DNA from: an uncultured Pelagibacteraceae bacterium
GTDB lineage: Bacteria > Pseudomonadota > Alphaproteobacteria > Pelagibacterales > Pelagibacteraceae
DNA: 7,098 bases
NCBI GenBank assembly: GCA_913052435.1
Contig: CAJXDV010000050.1
Span: forward strand, 1-7,098
Reading direction: 5' to 3'
Shown: positions 6,748 through 7,098 of the stretch, in pieces
Position numbering within the stretch: position 1 is the first letter of the stretch
How the letters are laid out: every line of letters begins with the position of its first letter
Notes under the pieces: generated by a model
What the model saw: the letters and a program-made list of their open reading frames with translations, nothing else
The model's database searches: none
Told to the model about the DNA's origin: nothing
Translations under genes and position numbers: made by a program

Positions 6748-7098
6748 ATGACTAGCTTAGGAAAACCAATTACACAGAGACAGTTGAGAGTGGGAGAAAT
6801 GATCAAACAAACACTTGGTATGCTTTTTATAAGAGAAGAGGCCAAACTTCCAAATCTATCAACAAAAGAAATTACTGTTACAGAAGTTAGAATGTCGACT
6901 GATTTAAAAACAGCCAAAATATTTGTTATGCCATTAGGTGGAAAAAATGCAGAAGAAATTATTGAAAAATTAAAAGAATTTTCATTTGTAATCAGAAAAG
7001 TTTTATCAAAAAAAATAGTGATGAAGTTTCTACCAAAACTTTATTTTGTTAAAGATAACTCTTTTGATTATGCTGAAAAAATTGAAAACTTAATAAAA
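6748..7098 (+). CDS. rbfA: Ribosome-binding factor A, N-terminal part (3' end outside window)
   Basis: The ATG follows the infB TAA with no spacing, and the frame stays open for 117 codons to the window edge. RbfA is a small KH-fold protein that binds the 30S subunit and assists late 16S rRNA maturation, notably during cold adaptation. Visible family features are QRQLRVGEMIKQTLG (10-24), EITVTEVRMSTDLKTAKIFV (41-60), MPLGG (61-65) and KFLPKLYFVKDNSFDYAEKIENLI (93-116). The last of these is the conserved final part of the fold, so only a short C-terminal tail is probably missing. GGAAAG at 6732-6737, inside infB, may serve as a Shine-Dalgarno at 10 nt. Translational coupling to infB is likely. 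Confidence 0.95.
   Translation, partial: MTSLGKPITQRQLRVGEMIKQTLGMLFIREEAKLPNLSTKEITVTEVRMSTDLKTAKIFVMPLGGKNAEEIIEKLKEFSFVIRKVLSKKIVMKFLPKLYFVKDNSFDYAEKIENLIK

Overview
The window is a dense, strongly AT-rich stretch of bacterial housekeeping genes, all on the + strand: the 3' end of ybeY, then lnt, metK, nusA, infB and the 5' part of rbfA. The protein signatures (an alphaproteobacterial IF2 N-terminus, a NusA with a tandem-repeat C-terminus, RbfA with QRQLRVGE), the gene neighbourhood, the very low GC and the near-absent spacers suggest a streamlined alphaproteobacterium, most likely SAR11/Pelagibacterales-like. That placement is an inference from style and content; no database search was possible.

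Layout: positions 1-2865 hold ybeY-lnt-metK. They are packed with a 4-bp stop/start overlap (ybeY/lnt) and a 7-nt gap (lnt/metK), so they are probably co-transcribed. A 95-nt spacer (2866-2960) follows and is the only real intergenic region. It contains a possible promoter, a 12-bp palindrome and a perfect 22-bp palindrome followed by a T run, i.e. an intrinsic terminator or attenuator whose T run touches the nusA ribosome binding site. Positions 2961-7098 hold nusA-infB-rbfA, with gaps of 10 and 0 nt, a classical transcription/translation operon.

Functionally, the first block joins rRNA processing (YbeY), lipoprotein acylation (Lnt) and S-adenosylmethionine synthesis (MetK). The second joins transcription elongation/termination control (NusA), translation initiation (IF2) and 30S maturation (RbfA).

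No mobile element, CRISPR array, tRNA, rRNA or obviously novel gene system is visible. The points worth a second look are the terminator-like hairpin fused to the nusA leader, and the absence of genes often found at this locus in other alphaproteobacteria (corC, trmB, rimP, ylxR). NusA might control its own synthesis through the hairpin, but that is only a hypothesis.
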